From Acetobacteraceae bacterium (GTDB lineage Bacteria; Pseudomonadota; Alphaproteobacteria; Acetobacterales; Acetobacteraceae), in the NCBI GenBank assembly GCA_025356735.1, contig JANXRT010000373.1, forward strand, positions 1-5,714: 5,714 nucleotides of DNA, in the 5' to 3' direction. This document shows, in pieces, positions 1 to 5,690 of the stretch (the first letter of the stretch is position 1; every line of letters begins with the position of its first letter). Under the pieces are notes generated by a model that was not told the DNA's origin, made no database searches, and worked only from the letters and a program-made list of their open reading frames with translations. The position numbers and the translations under genes were made by a program.

Positions 1-902
1 CCGATCGCCAGCAGCTTGCGCCGGAACCATACCGCGCCCGGCTCCGCGTCCGACACCCCGCCCCAGAAAATCTCGACGTTCCAGGCCGGCAGCGTCAGCG
101 GCGGCGCCAGCACGACAAGGTCGAAGCCCCGCACCAATTCCCCCGCCAGCCGCCGCGGCAGGTGGCCGATCATGTCGGTGCGCTCGACGATGCGCGGCAC
201 CAGGTGGAAATCCGAAACCGTCACCGCCACCCGGCGGCGCAGGCCGAGCTTGGCCAACGCGGTATCCACCACGCCACGATCGTCGGCGGCCAAGGTCACC
301 AGTACATGCGGCACGGCGACATAGCCCTCCAACGTGAAATCCCCCGCTGGCCCGAGCTGCGGGTGATCGCGGCGCGCTACGCAAACGTAGCCGTCGGTGT
401 ACATCGGCTGCCGGCGGATGCGCTTGGGCACGTTCCGAAACGAGCCGATCAGCAAATCAATCTCACCGCGATCCACCAGGTCGAACGCGTCGCGCTTGTC
501 GAGCGCCAGCAGCCGAATGTCGATGCCCGGCGCCTCGCGCGACAGCTGCTCTAGGAAGCTCGGTAGCACCAGCGTTCCGGGATGGTCGCCGGTGGCGATT
601 CGGAACACCGCGCGCGCCAGGGCGGGATCGAACCCGGCCTCGGCGTCGAAGACGTGCCGCACCTGCGCCAGGATCTCGGTGACGAGGGGAAACAGCGCCA
701 CCGCCTTGGCGGTCGTGCGCATCGGCTTGCCGGGCACGCGGACCAGCAGCTCGTCCTTGAAGATCAGCCGCAGCCGCGACAACGCGGCGCTCATCGCCGG
801 CTGCCCCAGCCCGACGCGCTGGCCACCACGCGTCACGCTGCGTTCCGCCATCAGCGCCTCGAACGCGACCAGCAGGTTAAGGTCGATCGCCGCCAGGTTC
901 AT
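1..902 (-). CDS. LysR-family transcriptional regulator, NodD/NahR-like (C-terminus cut by window edge)
   Basis: This is a DNA-binding regulator that normally senses a small molecule, often aromatic. The frame is open from the start codon at 902 to the window edge (300 codons), so only the last few residues are missing. The N-terminus (MNLAAIDLNLLVAFEALMAE) and the recognition helix QPAMSAALSRLR (residues 34-45), followed by FKDELLVR, closely resemble the NodD/NahR/PcpR branch of the family. Residues from about 95 onward form the effector-binding domain, with IDIRLLALD and GEIDLLIGS typical of it. The start is supported by GGAGA (plus-strand 908-912) five bases upstream. It is divergent from the DUF1127 gene, the usual LysR arrangement. 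Oddity: helix 2 reads TRGGQRVGLGQP, with glycines at 26-27 where Ala-Ala is strongly conserved. The family assignment is firm; the inducer and targets are unknown. Confidence 0.93.
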   Translation of the reverse strand, partial: MNLAAIDLNLLVAFEALMAERSVTRGGQRVGLGQPAMSAALSRLRLIFKDELLVRVPGKPMRTTAKAVALFPLVTEILAQVRHVFDAEAGFDPALARAVFRIATGDHPGTLVLPSFLEQLSREAPGIDIRLLALDKRDAFDLVDRGEIDLLIGSFRNVPKRIRRQPMYTDGYVCVARRDHPQLGPAGDFTLEGYVAVPHVLVTLAADDRGVVDTALAKLGLRRRVAVTVSDFHLVPRIVERTDMIGHLPRRLAGELVRGFDLVVLAPPLTLPAWNVEIFWGGVSDAEPGAVWFRRKLLAI

Positions 903-1009
903 TGATTTCTCCGATGTTGTAGATTTTTAATATCGATTTGAATGATGCCGAAATAGAAGCCATGTTGCAACCAACGGACATCCCGCCCGTCCTTGGATGG
1001 AGACCCCGA
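903..1009. promoter_or_regulatory. Divergent promoter/operator region between lysR and the DUF1127 gene
   Basis: The segment from about 901 to 960 is clearly AT-rich against a GC-rich background, as expected of a promoter region. It contains ATC-N9-GAT at 932-946, which includes a T-N11-A core (T933, A945), the LysR-type operator signature and specifically the core of NodD-type boxes. A second, weaker match (ATT-N9-GAT, 901-915, with T902/A914) overlaps the lysR start. The -10-like words TAATAT (928-933, plus) and TATTAA (927-932, minus) overlap the operator, but I could not pair either with a convincing -35 at good spacing. Autoregulation of lysR and control of the divergent genes is inference from the arrangement. 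Confidence 0.5.
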
Positions 1010-1219
1010 ATGGCAACCACCTGCAACGACCTCGCCCTGCCGGCACACCCGGCCCAGCCCGACTTCTGGGCTCAGACCCTGAGCACGCTCAACACCTGGC
1101 GTCAGCGCTACAACAGCCGCGCCGAACTCGCGATGTGGCAGGAGCGTGACCTGCACGACGCCGGCATCACCGCTTACGATCTTCAGTCGGAACTCAGAAA
1201 GCCGTTCTGGCGCGCCTGA
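1010..1219 (+). CDS. DUF1127 (YjiS-like) small protein
   Basis: This is a 69-residue protein whose C-terminal half (about residues 28-68) matches the DUF1127 pattern: LNTWRQRY, then SRAELAMWQERDLHDAGIT, then a terminal KPFWRA. The Arg-rich helix, the L-x-D-x-GI motif and the KPFW ending are diagnostic of the family. Family members in alphaproteobacteria have been linked to RNA turnover, phosphate and stress responses, and some bind RNA; the role here is not shown. I chose ATG 1010 because a purine-rich GGATGGAGA (995-1003) sits just upstream. A longer frame from TTG 938 adds 24 residues, but it has no ribosome site and would run through the operator-like motif. The gene is divergent from lysR and is followed after 68 bases by the transglutaminase gene. 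Confidence 0.85.
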   Translation: MATTCNDLALPAHPAQPDFWAQTLSTLNTWRQRYNSRAELAMWQERDLHDAGITAYDLQSELRKPFWRA

Positions 1220-1234
1220 TCTCGCCTCGCGCAA

Positions 1235-1280
1235 CCTCCGGCCGCCCGGCCCCTTATGCCAGGGTAGGGCTGACCGGAGG
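1235..1280 (+). promoter_or_regulatory. Inverted repeat that could mask the transglutaminase ribosome site
   Basis: CCTCCGG at 1235-1241 is a perfect complement of CCGGAGG at 1274-1280, which contains the Shine-Dalgarno sequence of the gene starting at 1288. The loop is 32 bases. If transcripts read through from the DUF1127 gene, this 7-bp stem could hide the ribosome site. A competing small hairpin, GGCC (1240-1243) with GGCC (1248-1251), uses part of the same left arm. Short complementary words are common in GC-rich DNA, so this may be chance. Confidence 0.25.
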
Positions 1281-1287
1281 ATGATGC

Positions 1288-2133
1288 ATGGATTTCGCGA
1301 TCGGCTGCTCGCTCGCCTACCAGGTCGACGCGTTGACCCCCTTCGTGTTCAACCTGGAAGCCGCGGTCTTCGCCCGCCAGAAGCTGCGTAGCGAAAGTCT
1401 GGTGACAACCCCCGACCTTGGTGAGCCCGACCGCTTCACCGCACCCGAAAGCGGCAACCGCTATACCCGTTTCCTGGTCCCCGCCGGCGGGTTCCGCATT
1501 GAATACCGCGCCGAGCTGTCGCTCGATCCGCTGGCCGTCGATCCGCGGTCGGTCACCGAAATGGCGGCGGGCTCGATCCCGATCGACGTGCTGCCCTACC
1601 TCAACGCCAGCCGCTACTGCCAGTCCGACCGGCTCGCGCGCTTCGCCAACCGCCAGTTCGGCAACGAGCCCGCCGGCCATCAGCGCGCCACCGCGATCTG
1701 CAACTGGATCCGTGACAACGTCGATTACGAGAGCGGCACCACCGACGTGCTGACCAGCGCCTACGACACATTGGGCGACCGGGCCGGCGTCTGCCGTGAT
1801 TTTGCCCACCTCGCCATCACGCTTTGCCGCGCCGTCGGCATCCCCGCTCGCTACATCAGCGCCTATGCCTGGCGCCTGCAGCCGCCCGACTTCCACGCCG
1901 TGTTCGAGGCCTACCTGGCCGGGCCCGGTGGCGGCGCCTGGTACCTGTTCGACCCGACCCGGATGGCCGCGCTCGATGGCCTGGTGCGGATCGGCGCCGG
2001 GCGGGATGCCGCGGACGTCGCGTTCTGCTCGATCTTCGGCCAGGCGGAATCCCAGCCGCCAATGGTCTGGATCACCGGACCGCAACCGGGTCCGGTGCTG
2101 ACCGTTCAGGCCGTCAGCACCCAGGCGCCGTAA
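1288..2133 (+). CDS. Transglutaminase-like family protein (cysteine protease fold)
   Basis: This 281-residue protein has an N-terminal beta-rich region (about 1-100, resembling the N-terminal domain of bacterial transglutaminase-like proteins) followed by a transglutaminase-like core (about 125-225). The catalytic triad is intact: Cys169 in AGVCRDFAH, His203 in DFHAVFEAYL and Asp222 in YLFDPTR. The helix after the cysteine and the GIPARYISAYA strand are typical. Bacterial members are usually peptidases or amidases rather than cross-linking enzymes; the substrate is unknown. There is no signal peptide or membrane segment, so it is likely cytoplasmic. The start at ATG 1288 is supported by GGAGG (1276-1280) seven bases upstream; the ATGs at 1281 and 1284 are in other frames. 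No alpha-E or ATP-grasp partner gene, which often accompanies related proteins, is visible here. Confidence 0.92.
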   Translation: MDFAIGCSLAYQVDALTPFVFNLEAAVFARQKLRSESLVTTPDLGEPDRFTAPESGNRYTRFLVPAGGFRIEYRAELSLDPLAVDPRSVTEMAAGSIPIDVLPYLNASRYCQSDRLARFANRQFGNEPAGHQRATAICNWIRDNVDYESGTTDVLTSAYDTLGDRAGVCRDFAHLAITLCRAVGIPARYISAYAWRLQPPDFHAVFEAYLAGPGGGAWYLFDPTRMAALDGLVRIGAGRDAADVAFCSIFGQAESQPPMVWITGPQPGPVLTVQAVSTQAP

Positions 2134-2199
2134 GCCCCCGCATGGCCAGACCGGAAAGATTCTGCTTCAACGGTCGCGAAACCGTCGGAGATCACCTGA

Positions 2200-2766
2200 A
2201 TGCCCAGCCGAAACGTAGCCGTTCTCGTCGGCAGCCTTCGCGCCGCCTCCTATAACCGCACCATGGCGCATGTGCTCGCCGCCATCGCACCCGACACGCT
2301 CAAGCTGTCGATCATCGAGATCGGCGCACTGGTGCCGTTCAACCAGGATTTCGAATCCGGCACCACGCCCGCCGAATACCTGACGTTCCGCCAGACGGTG
2401 AAAGCCGCCGACGCGGTGCTGTTCCTGACGCCCGAATACAACCGCTCGATCCCCGGCGTGCTGAAGAACGCGATCGACGTCGGCTCACGCCCCTACGGCC
2501 AGAGCGTGTTCAAGGGCAAGCCGGCGGCGGTGATGAGCGTTAGCCTCGGCGCCACCGGCGGCTTCGGCGCCAACCACCATCTGCGCCAGGTGCTGAGCTA
2601 CCTCGACATGCCGACCCTGGCCCAGCCGGAAGCCTATATCGGCGGCGCCGCCGGCCTGTTCGACGAGGTTGGCAACCTTAAAAATGATGCCACGAAAATC
2701 TTCGTAACCGATTTCATGAAGGCGTTCGCGGGGTGGGTCGAGAAGATTGCCGGAAGCAACCAGTAA
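2200..2766 (+). CDS. NAD(P)H-dependent FMN reductase, ChrR/YieF-like quinone or chromate reductase family
   Basis: This 188-residue flavodoxin-fold flavoenzyme is expected to move electrons from NAD(P)H through FMN to quinones or other acceptors in the cytoplasm. The FMN phosphate loop is GSLRAASYNR (residues 11-20). The second flavin loop is FLTPEYNRSIPGVLKNAID (75-93), nearly the same as in YieF/ChrR. The segment MSVSLGATGGFGANHHLRQ (112-130) is the third family block. Length matches the family (about 180-195). The start ATG 2200 has GGAG at 2187-2190, nine bases upstream. It lies 66 bases after the transglutaminase gene on the same strand and 78 bases before the decarboxylase-family gene. 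ChrR-like enzymes reduce chromate in vitro, but quinone reduction is the safer general role. The actual substrate cannot be read from the sequence. Confidence 0.92.
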   Translation: MPSRNVAVLVGSLRAASYNRTMAHVLAAIAPDTLKLSIIEIGALVPFNQDFESGTTPAEYLTFRQTVKAADAVLFLTPEYNRSIPGVLKNAIDVGSRPYGQSVFKGKPAAVMSVSLGATGGFGANHHLRQVLSYLDMPTLAQPEAYIGGAAGLFDEVGNLKNDATKIFVTDFMKAFAGWVEKIAGSNQ

Positions 2767-2768
2767 GC

Positions 2769-2813
2769 ATGGGGCTCTGCCCCATACCCCGCCGGGGTAG
2801 CGCCCCGGGGCGC
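2769..2813. repeat. Three back-to-back palindromes (possible REP-like element or terminator/processing structure)
   Basis: Three hairpins follow each other with no spacer. ATGGGGC (2769-2775) pairs with GCCCCAT (2779-2785) over a TCT loop. TACCCC (2785-2790) pairs with GGGGTA (2794-2799) over GCC. GCGCCCC (2800-2806) is directly followed by its complement GGGGCGC (2807-2813). Together they begin 2 bases after the reductase stop codon and end 31 bases before the next start. A short T run (2818-2820, TTT) follows but is weak for an intrinsic terminator. The compact multi-hairpin form in a gap between genes resembles dispersed intergenic palindromic repeats of GC-rich alphaproteobacteria. Only one copy is in this window, so repetition is not shown here. 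Confidence 0.6.
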
Positions 2814-2844
2814 ATTCTTTAGGCTTATTACTTGGGAGAACGAC

Positions 2845-3171
2845 ATGGCTAAGACACCGTCCAGCACCGCGCGTGACCGCGTTCGCGACACCGTCCCCAA
2901 GCTGATTGAACTCACCGACAACGTGCTGTTCGGCGATGTCTGGGAACGGCCCGGCCTGTCCAAGCGCGACCGCAGCCTGATCGTCTGCGCCACGCTGATC
3001 GCCACCTACCGGCCGGAACAGCTGCGCGGCCACCTCGAACGCGCCCTCATCAACGGCGTCACCAAGGACGAGATCAGCGAGATGATCACCCATCTCGCCT
3101 TCTACGGCGGTTGGCCGGCGGCAATGAGCGCCGCCAACATCGCGCGTGAGGTGTTCGAGCAGAACCCTTAG
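2845..3171 (+). CDS. Carboxymuconolactone decarboxylase (CMD) family protein
   Basis: This 108-residue all-helical protein has the CMD domain at about 24-105. Diagnostic segments are SKRDRSLIVCATLIA (39-53), EQLRGHLERALINGVTKDEI (58-77) and ITHLAFYGGWPAAMSA (81-96). Conserved His63 and His83 are present. The CxxC pair of AhpD-type peroxidase members is absent (only Cys48 is seen), so it looks closer to the PcaC-like, non-thiol group. True 4-carboxymuconolactone decarboxylase activity is not supported, because no other protocatechuate-pathway gene is visible. The start ATG 2845 has GGGAGAA (2834-2840) at proper spacing. It ends 16 bases before the phosphatase gene, so the two are probably co-transcribed. 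Family assignment is firm; the reaction is unknown. Confidence 0.9.
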   Translation: MAKTPSSTARDRVRDTVPKLIELTDNVLFGDVWERPGLSKRDRSLIVCATLIATYRPEQLRGHLERALINGVTKDEISEMITHLAFYGGWPAAMSAANIAREVFEQNP

Positions 3172-3187
3172 GAACCCGCCTTTGTCC

Positions 3188-3964
3188 ATGACCAGGAACC
3201 TGCCGCGCTCCGTCACGCTGGCGGGCGCCTCCAACCTGCGCGACATCGGCGGCTGGCCAACCGGCGACGGCAGCCGGGTGCGTTTCGGCCTAGTTTATCG
3301 CTCGGCGGCTCTGTCCATGCTGACGGAGGCCGACCTTGGCGTGCTGCGCCCGCTCGGCATCCGCCACGTGGTCGATCTGCGCGGTGGGCGCGAGGCGGAG
3401 GCGGCGCCCTCGTTGCTCGATGGGCTGGACGTCACCCGGCACGCCCTGTCGATCGAACCCTCGATCGGCGCCTCGCTGCGCGACCTGCGCGCCACCAGCC
3501 AGTACACCGGCGAGAACGTCATGGCGCTGCTCGGCCGCGCCTATGTCGCCTATGCCATGGACTGGTCGCATCGCTACCGCGACCTTTTCTCTCTTCTGCT
3601 GCAACCCGGCGGCTGCCCGCTGCTGTTTCATTGCTCCGCCGGCAAGGACCGCACCGGCTTCGGCACCGCGCTGCTGCTGCGAACCTTGGGCGTACCCCTC
3701 GAACAGGTCCGTTTGGACTACCTCGCGACCAATTCGCTATGGCAAAGCGACCCGACGCTCGCCGCCGAGCTGCCGCCCGATGTCGCGGCGGTGATGCTCC
3801 GCGCCCACCCCGAATGGCTCGATGCCGCCTTCGCCGCCATCGATGCGGCGTTCGGCACTCTGGAAACCTACCTTGAACGGCGCATCGGCCTCGACGCCGA
3901 GGCGCGGCGCCGCCTGCGGCGATTGCTGGTGGAGCCTGACGCGCCGCCTGCCACGCCGCCGTGA
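3188..3964 (+). CDS. Tyrosine/lipid protein phosphatase family (MptpB/LipA-like P-loop)
   Basis: This 258-residue phosphatase has the signature HCSAGKDRTG (residues 148-157), giving nucleophile Cys149 and Arg155 of the C-x5-R loop. The Lys-Asp pair inside the loop is the mark of the bacterial group related to MptpB and Listeria LipA, which act on phosphotyrosine and often phosphoinositides. Other family blocks are the N-terminal ASNLRDIGG (14-22), LVYRSAAL (35-42) and IRHVVDLRG (58-66). There is no signal peptide, so it is probably cytoplasmic unless exported by another route. Start choice: ATG 3188 gives a clean family N-terminus, but the only ribosome-site-like word, AGGAA (3170-3174, overlapping the upstream stop), is better spaced for an in-frame TTG at 3182, which would add two residues. 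The longer GTG 3146 frame overlaps the CMD gene and adds nothing family-like. Confidence 0.9.
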   Translation: MTRNLPRSVTLAGASNLRDIGGWPTGDGSRVRFGLVYRSAALSMLTEADLGVLRPLGIRHVVDLRGGREAEAAPSLLDGLDVTRHALSIEPSIGASLRDLRATSQYTGENVMALLGRAYVAYAMDWSHRYRDLFSLLLQPGGCPLLFHCSAGKDRTGFGTALLLRTLGVPLEQVRLDYLATNSLWQSDPTLAAELPPDVAAVMLRAHPEWLDAAFAAIDAAFGTLETYLERRIGLDAEARRRLRRLLVEPDAPPATPP

Positions 3965-4037
3965 TGCGACCAAAGTCGTCCTTGCACGTTCGGCACGCTG
4001 CAGAGTTCAAACCGCTCCCATCGACGGATATCGACGC

Positions 4038-4538
4038 ATGAAACGTTTTACACTCGCGGCCCTGGCGATCGGCGCCACGCTGGCTACGGGCTTGGCCTGG
4101 GCTCAGGCTGTCAGTCAGTCCGATCGAACGTTCCTGCAGGACCAGGCGCAGGGGACCAGCTACGAGCTGGCCATCGCCAGGCTGGCCGGGCGACAGGCGA
4201 CGGCCACCGACATCAAGCGTTATGCCGGGATCATCGCGGCCGACCACGAGACGCTGAACCGCCATCTCGCCAGGCTGGCGCACAGCAAGAGCGTCGAGCT
4301 GCCCGCATCCATGACGGACAAGCAGCAGGCTGAGCTGTCCAGGCTCCAGGGGCTTAGCGGCAAGGAATTCGACCACGCCTACGTGGCGGAGACCAATCGG
4401 ATCAACAAGGACGACAAGGAGCAGGATCAGCACGAGCTGAGCCAGACCACGGACCCGGCCATGAAGTCGTTCGTCCAGGCGTTGCGGAAGACGGACGCGA
4501 AGCATTTTGCGATGGGCAAGAAGCTAAAGGACAGCTGA
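4038..4538 (+). CDS. DUF4142 domain protein, predicted secreted/periplasmic
   Basis: This 166-residue protein begins with a classic signal peptide: MKRF, a hydrophobic stretch LAALAIGATLATGLA, and a likely cleavage site at AWA or AQA (residues 20-24). The mature part is a helical DUF4142 domain (about 27-164). It shows FLQDQAQGTSYELAIARLA (32-50), IKRYAGIIAADHETLN (59-74) and a C-terminal paired helix ending in AKHFAMGKKLKD. The conserved His70 lies in the AADH motif of this ferritin-like helical family. The molecular function of DUF4142 is not established. A weak ribosome site (GGA, 4026-4028) precedes ATG 4038. An upstream in-frame extension to 3822 overlaps the phosphatase gene and would bury the signal peptide, so it was refused. 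The gene stands 73 bases after the phosphatase and converges on the CHR pair. Confidence 0.87.
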   Translation: MKRFTLAALAIGATLATGLAWAQAVSQSDRTFLQDQAQGTSYELAIARLAGRQATATDIKRYAGIIAADHETLNRHLARLAHSKSVELPASMTDKQQAELSRLQGLSGKEFDHAYVAETNRINKDDKEQDQHELSQTTDPAMKSFVQALRKTDAKHFAMGKKLKDS

Positions 4539-4562
4539 CGGATTTCTCGGAGTGAACGGGTT

Positions 4563-4589
4563 GGCTACCCCGACACAAGCCCGGTAGCC
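4563..4589. terminator. Inverted repeat between convergent genes, possible weak terminator
   Basis: GGCTACC (4563-4569) and GGTAGCC (4583-4589) form a perfect 7-bp stem with a 13-base loop. It overlaps the TAG stop of the second CHR gene and lies 24 bases after the DUF4142 stop. Neither strand has a T run after the stem, so an ordinary intrinsic terminator is not clear. It could act as a bidirectional pause or transcript-end structure, or be chance. Confidence 0.3.
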
Positions 4590-5095
4590 CCGATCGCCGC
4601 ACAGGCGGCAAGCACCAGCAGCGGGTGCAGCCTGGCGTGCAGGAACAACAGCGTCGCCGCCGCCGACAGCAGGAACGTTGGCAAGGTTGCCGAGGTAGTG
4701 CGGGCCAGAAGGGTGGCGCCGGCGCCGATCAGCCCGACCGTCACCGGCGTGATGCCGGTCTGCACAATGCGGCGCCAGTTGGCGTCGCGGAACCGGAACC
4801 AGACCGACGACACCGCGAGCGTCAGCGCGCACGATGGAAACGTCATGCCGGCCGTCGCGACCAGCGCGCCGGGCAGGCCCGCGACCTGCCAGCCGATTAG
4901 CGTCGAGATCAGCATGTTCGGGCCGGGTGCCGCCTGCGCGATGGCGTAAAGGGACGCGAACTCGCGCGCCGTCATCCAGTGCTGCACCTGCACGACCTGG
5001 CGCTGCATCTCCGGCAGGATCGAGTTGCCGCCGCCGAATGCGAGCAACGAGAGTTGGCTGTAGATGCCGACGAGATCGATCAAGCGTTCGTTCAT
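4565..5095 (-). CDS. chrA: Chromate transporter (CHR family), half-size subunit, second of pair
   Basis: This 176-residue inner-membrane protein is one CHR domain. The conserved N-terminal block LLAFGGGNSILPEMQRQVV (17-35) is followed by TAREFASLYAIAQAAPGPNM (42-61), containing the PGPN motif. The rest is almost entirely hydrophobic, with about five or six membrane segments (roughly 52-70, 74-98, 112-130, 138-152 and 157-175). Full ChrA proteins carry two such domains; at this size it is a short-chain CHR protein that normally needs a partner. Its partner is the gene just upstream, with only 10 bases between them. GGAGG (plus-strand 5111-5115) lies 15 bases before the ATG, within the end of the partner gene, which is rather far and suggests translational coupling. 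Chromate export is the family role; sulfate or other oxyanions cannot be excluded. Confidence 0.9.
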   Translation of the reverse strand: MNERLIDLVGIYSQLSLLAFGGGNSILPEMQRQVVQVQHWMTAREFASLYAIAQAAPGPNMLISTLIGWQVAGLPGALVATAGMTFPSCALTLAVSSVWFRFRDANWRRIVQTGITPVTVGLIGAGATLLARTTSATLPTFLLSAAATLLFLHARLHPLLVLAACAAIGATGLVSG

Positions 5096-5105
5096 GATCT
5101 GGCGT

Positions 5106-5690
5106 TCACGCCTCCGCTCGCCACAAGATCAAAATGGAGATCGGCCCGCCGATGCCGACCACCGCCAGCAGCGGCAGGCGCAGCAGCCCGGCGCAGACGA
5201 ACACCGCGGCCGCGATCGCCAGCGCGAACGGCCGGCGGCCGAGCGAGGCGGCGATCTTCAGCGCGGTTGCGATCACCATCGCCGCGGCACCGGCGGCGAG
5301 CCCGGTCAGCGCGTGCTGCACCAGGGCATTCTGGCCGATCGCGGCGTACAGCACGCCAAGCCCGATGATGATCGCCATCGGCGCGAACATCAGCCCGGCG
5401 AAGCAGGCCAGCGCGCCGAGCATGCCGTGGAAGCGGTAGCCAAGCGCCACCGACAGGTTGATCACGTTCGGTCCCGGCAGGAACTGCGCGAAGGCGATCA
5501 GGTCGTTGAACTCCGCCGCCGTCAGCCATTTCCGGCTTTCGACGATCATCCGCCGCGCCCACGGCAGCACGCCGCCGAAACCGTAGGTTCCGACCGACAG
5601 GAAGCCCAGAAACAGTTCGAGGCGGGATGGGCTGCGTGGGAGCGTCACTGCGTCAGAACTCTTGCGCGGCGGCGACGTGGCGAGAAACAT
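5106..5690 (-). CDS. chrA: Chromate transporter (CHR family), half-size subunit, first of pair
   Basis: This is a single CHR domain of up to 194 residues. The N-terminal block FLSVGTYGFGGVLPWARRMI (30-49) and FNDLIAFAQFLPGPNVINLS (61-80) are the family motifs, followed by hydrophobic segments at about 92-117, 127-147, 155-170 and 172-189. It ends 10 bases before the second half-size CHR gene; the two probably form a heteromeric transporter, as described for paired short CHR proteins in other bacteria. The start is uncertain. ATG 5690 has GAGG directly adjacent with no spacing. GTG at 5648 (residue 15) removes a non-family leader and has AAGAG about 10 bases upstream. A different reading frame ending at 5653 on this strand would overlap the longer form but not the shorter one. 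Confidence 0.88.
   Translation of the reverse strand: MFLATSPPRKSSDAVTLPRSPSRLELFLGFLSVGTYGFGGVLPWARRMIVESRKWLTAAEFNDLIAFAQFLPGPNVINLSVALGYRFHGMLGALACFAGLMFAPMAIIIGLGVLYAAIGQNALVQHALTGLAAGAAAMVIATALKIAASLGRRPFALAIAAAVFVCAGLLRLPLLAVVGIGGPISILILWRAEA

Noticed and set aside
16..930. Several plus-strand frames opposite the LysR gene
   Set aside because: They are shadows of a clear LysR protein; their text is Arg/Ser/Thr-rich with no motifs.
1183..2085. Minus-strand open frame of 300 codons opposite the transglutaminase gene
   Set aside because: The plus strand has a complete catalytic triad and ribosome site; the antisense protein is Gly/Ala/Arg-rich with no recognisable domain.
2170..2185. Small inverted repeat ACGGT/ACCGT before the reductase gene
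   Set aside because: Only 5 bp with a 6-base loop; this is expected by chance in such DNA and has no supporting context.
2845..3171. CMD-family gene as pcaC or ahpD
   Set aside because: No CxxC for AhpD and no other protocatechuate-pathway genes for PcaC, so a specific name is not supported.
2485..3246. Minus-strand open frame of 253 codons across the reductase, hairpins and CMD gene
   Set aside because: It reads through the triple hairpin and antisense to two well-supported genes; no domain is visible.
3822..4037. N-terminal extension of the DUF4142 frame
   Set aside because: It overlaps the phosphatase coding region and would place the signal peptide internally; ATG 4038 starts exactly at the signal peptide.
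3519..4505. Long minus-strand open frame of 328 codons
   Set aside because: It covers the phosphatase and DUF4142 genes, has low-complexity Arg/Ala/Pro-rich text and no family motif; it is a GC-rich shadow.
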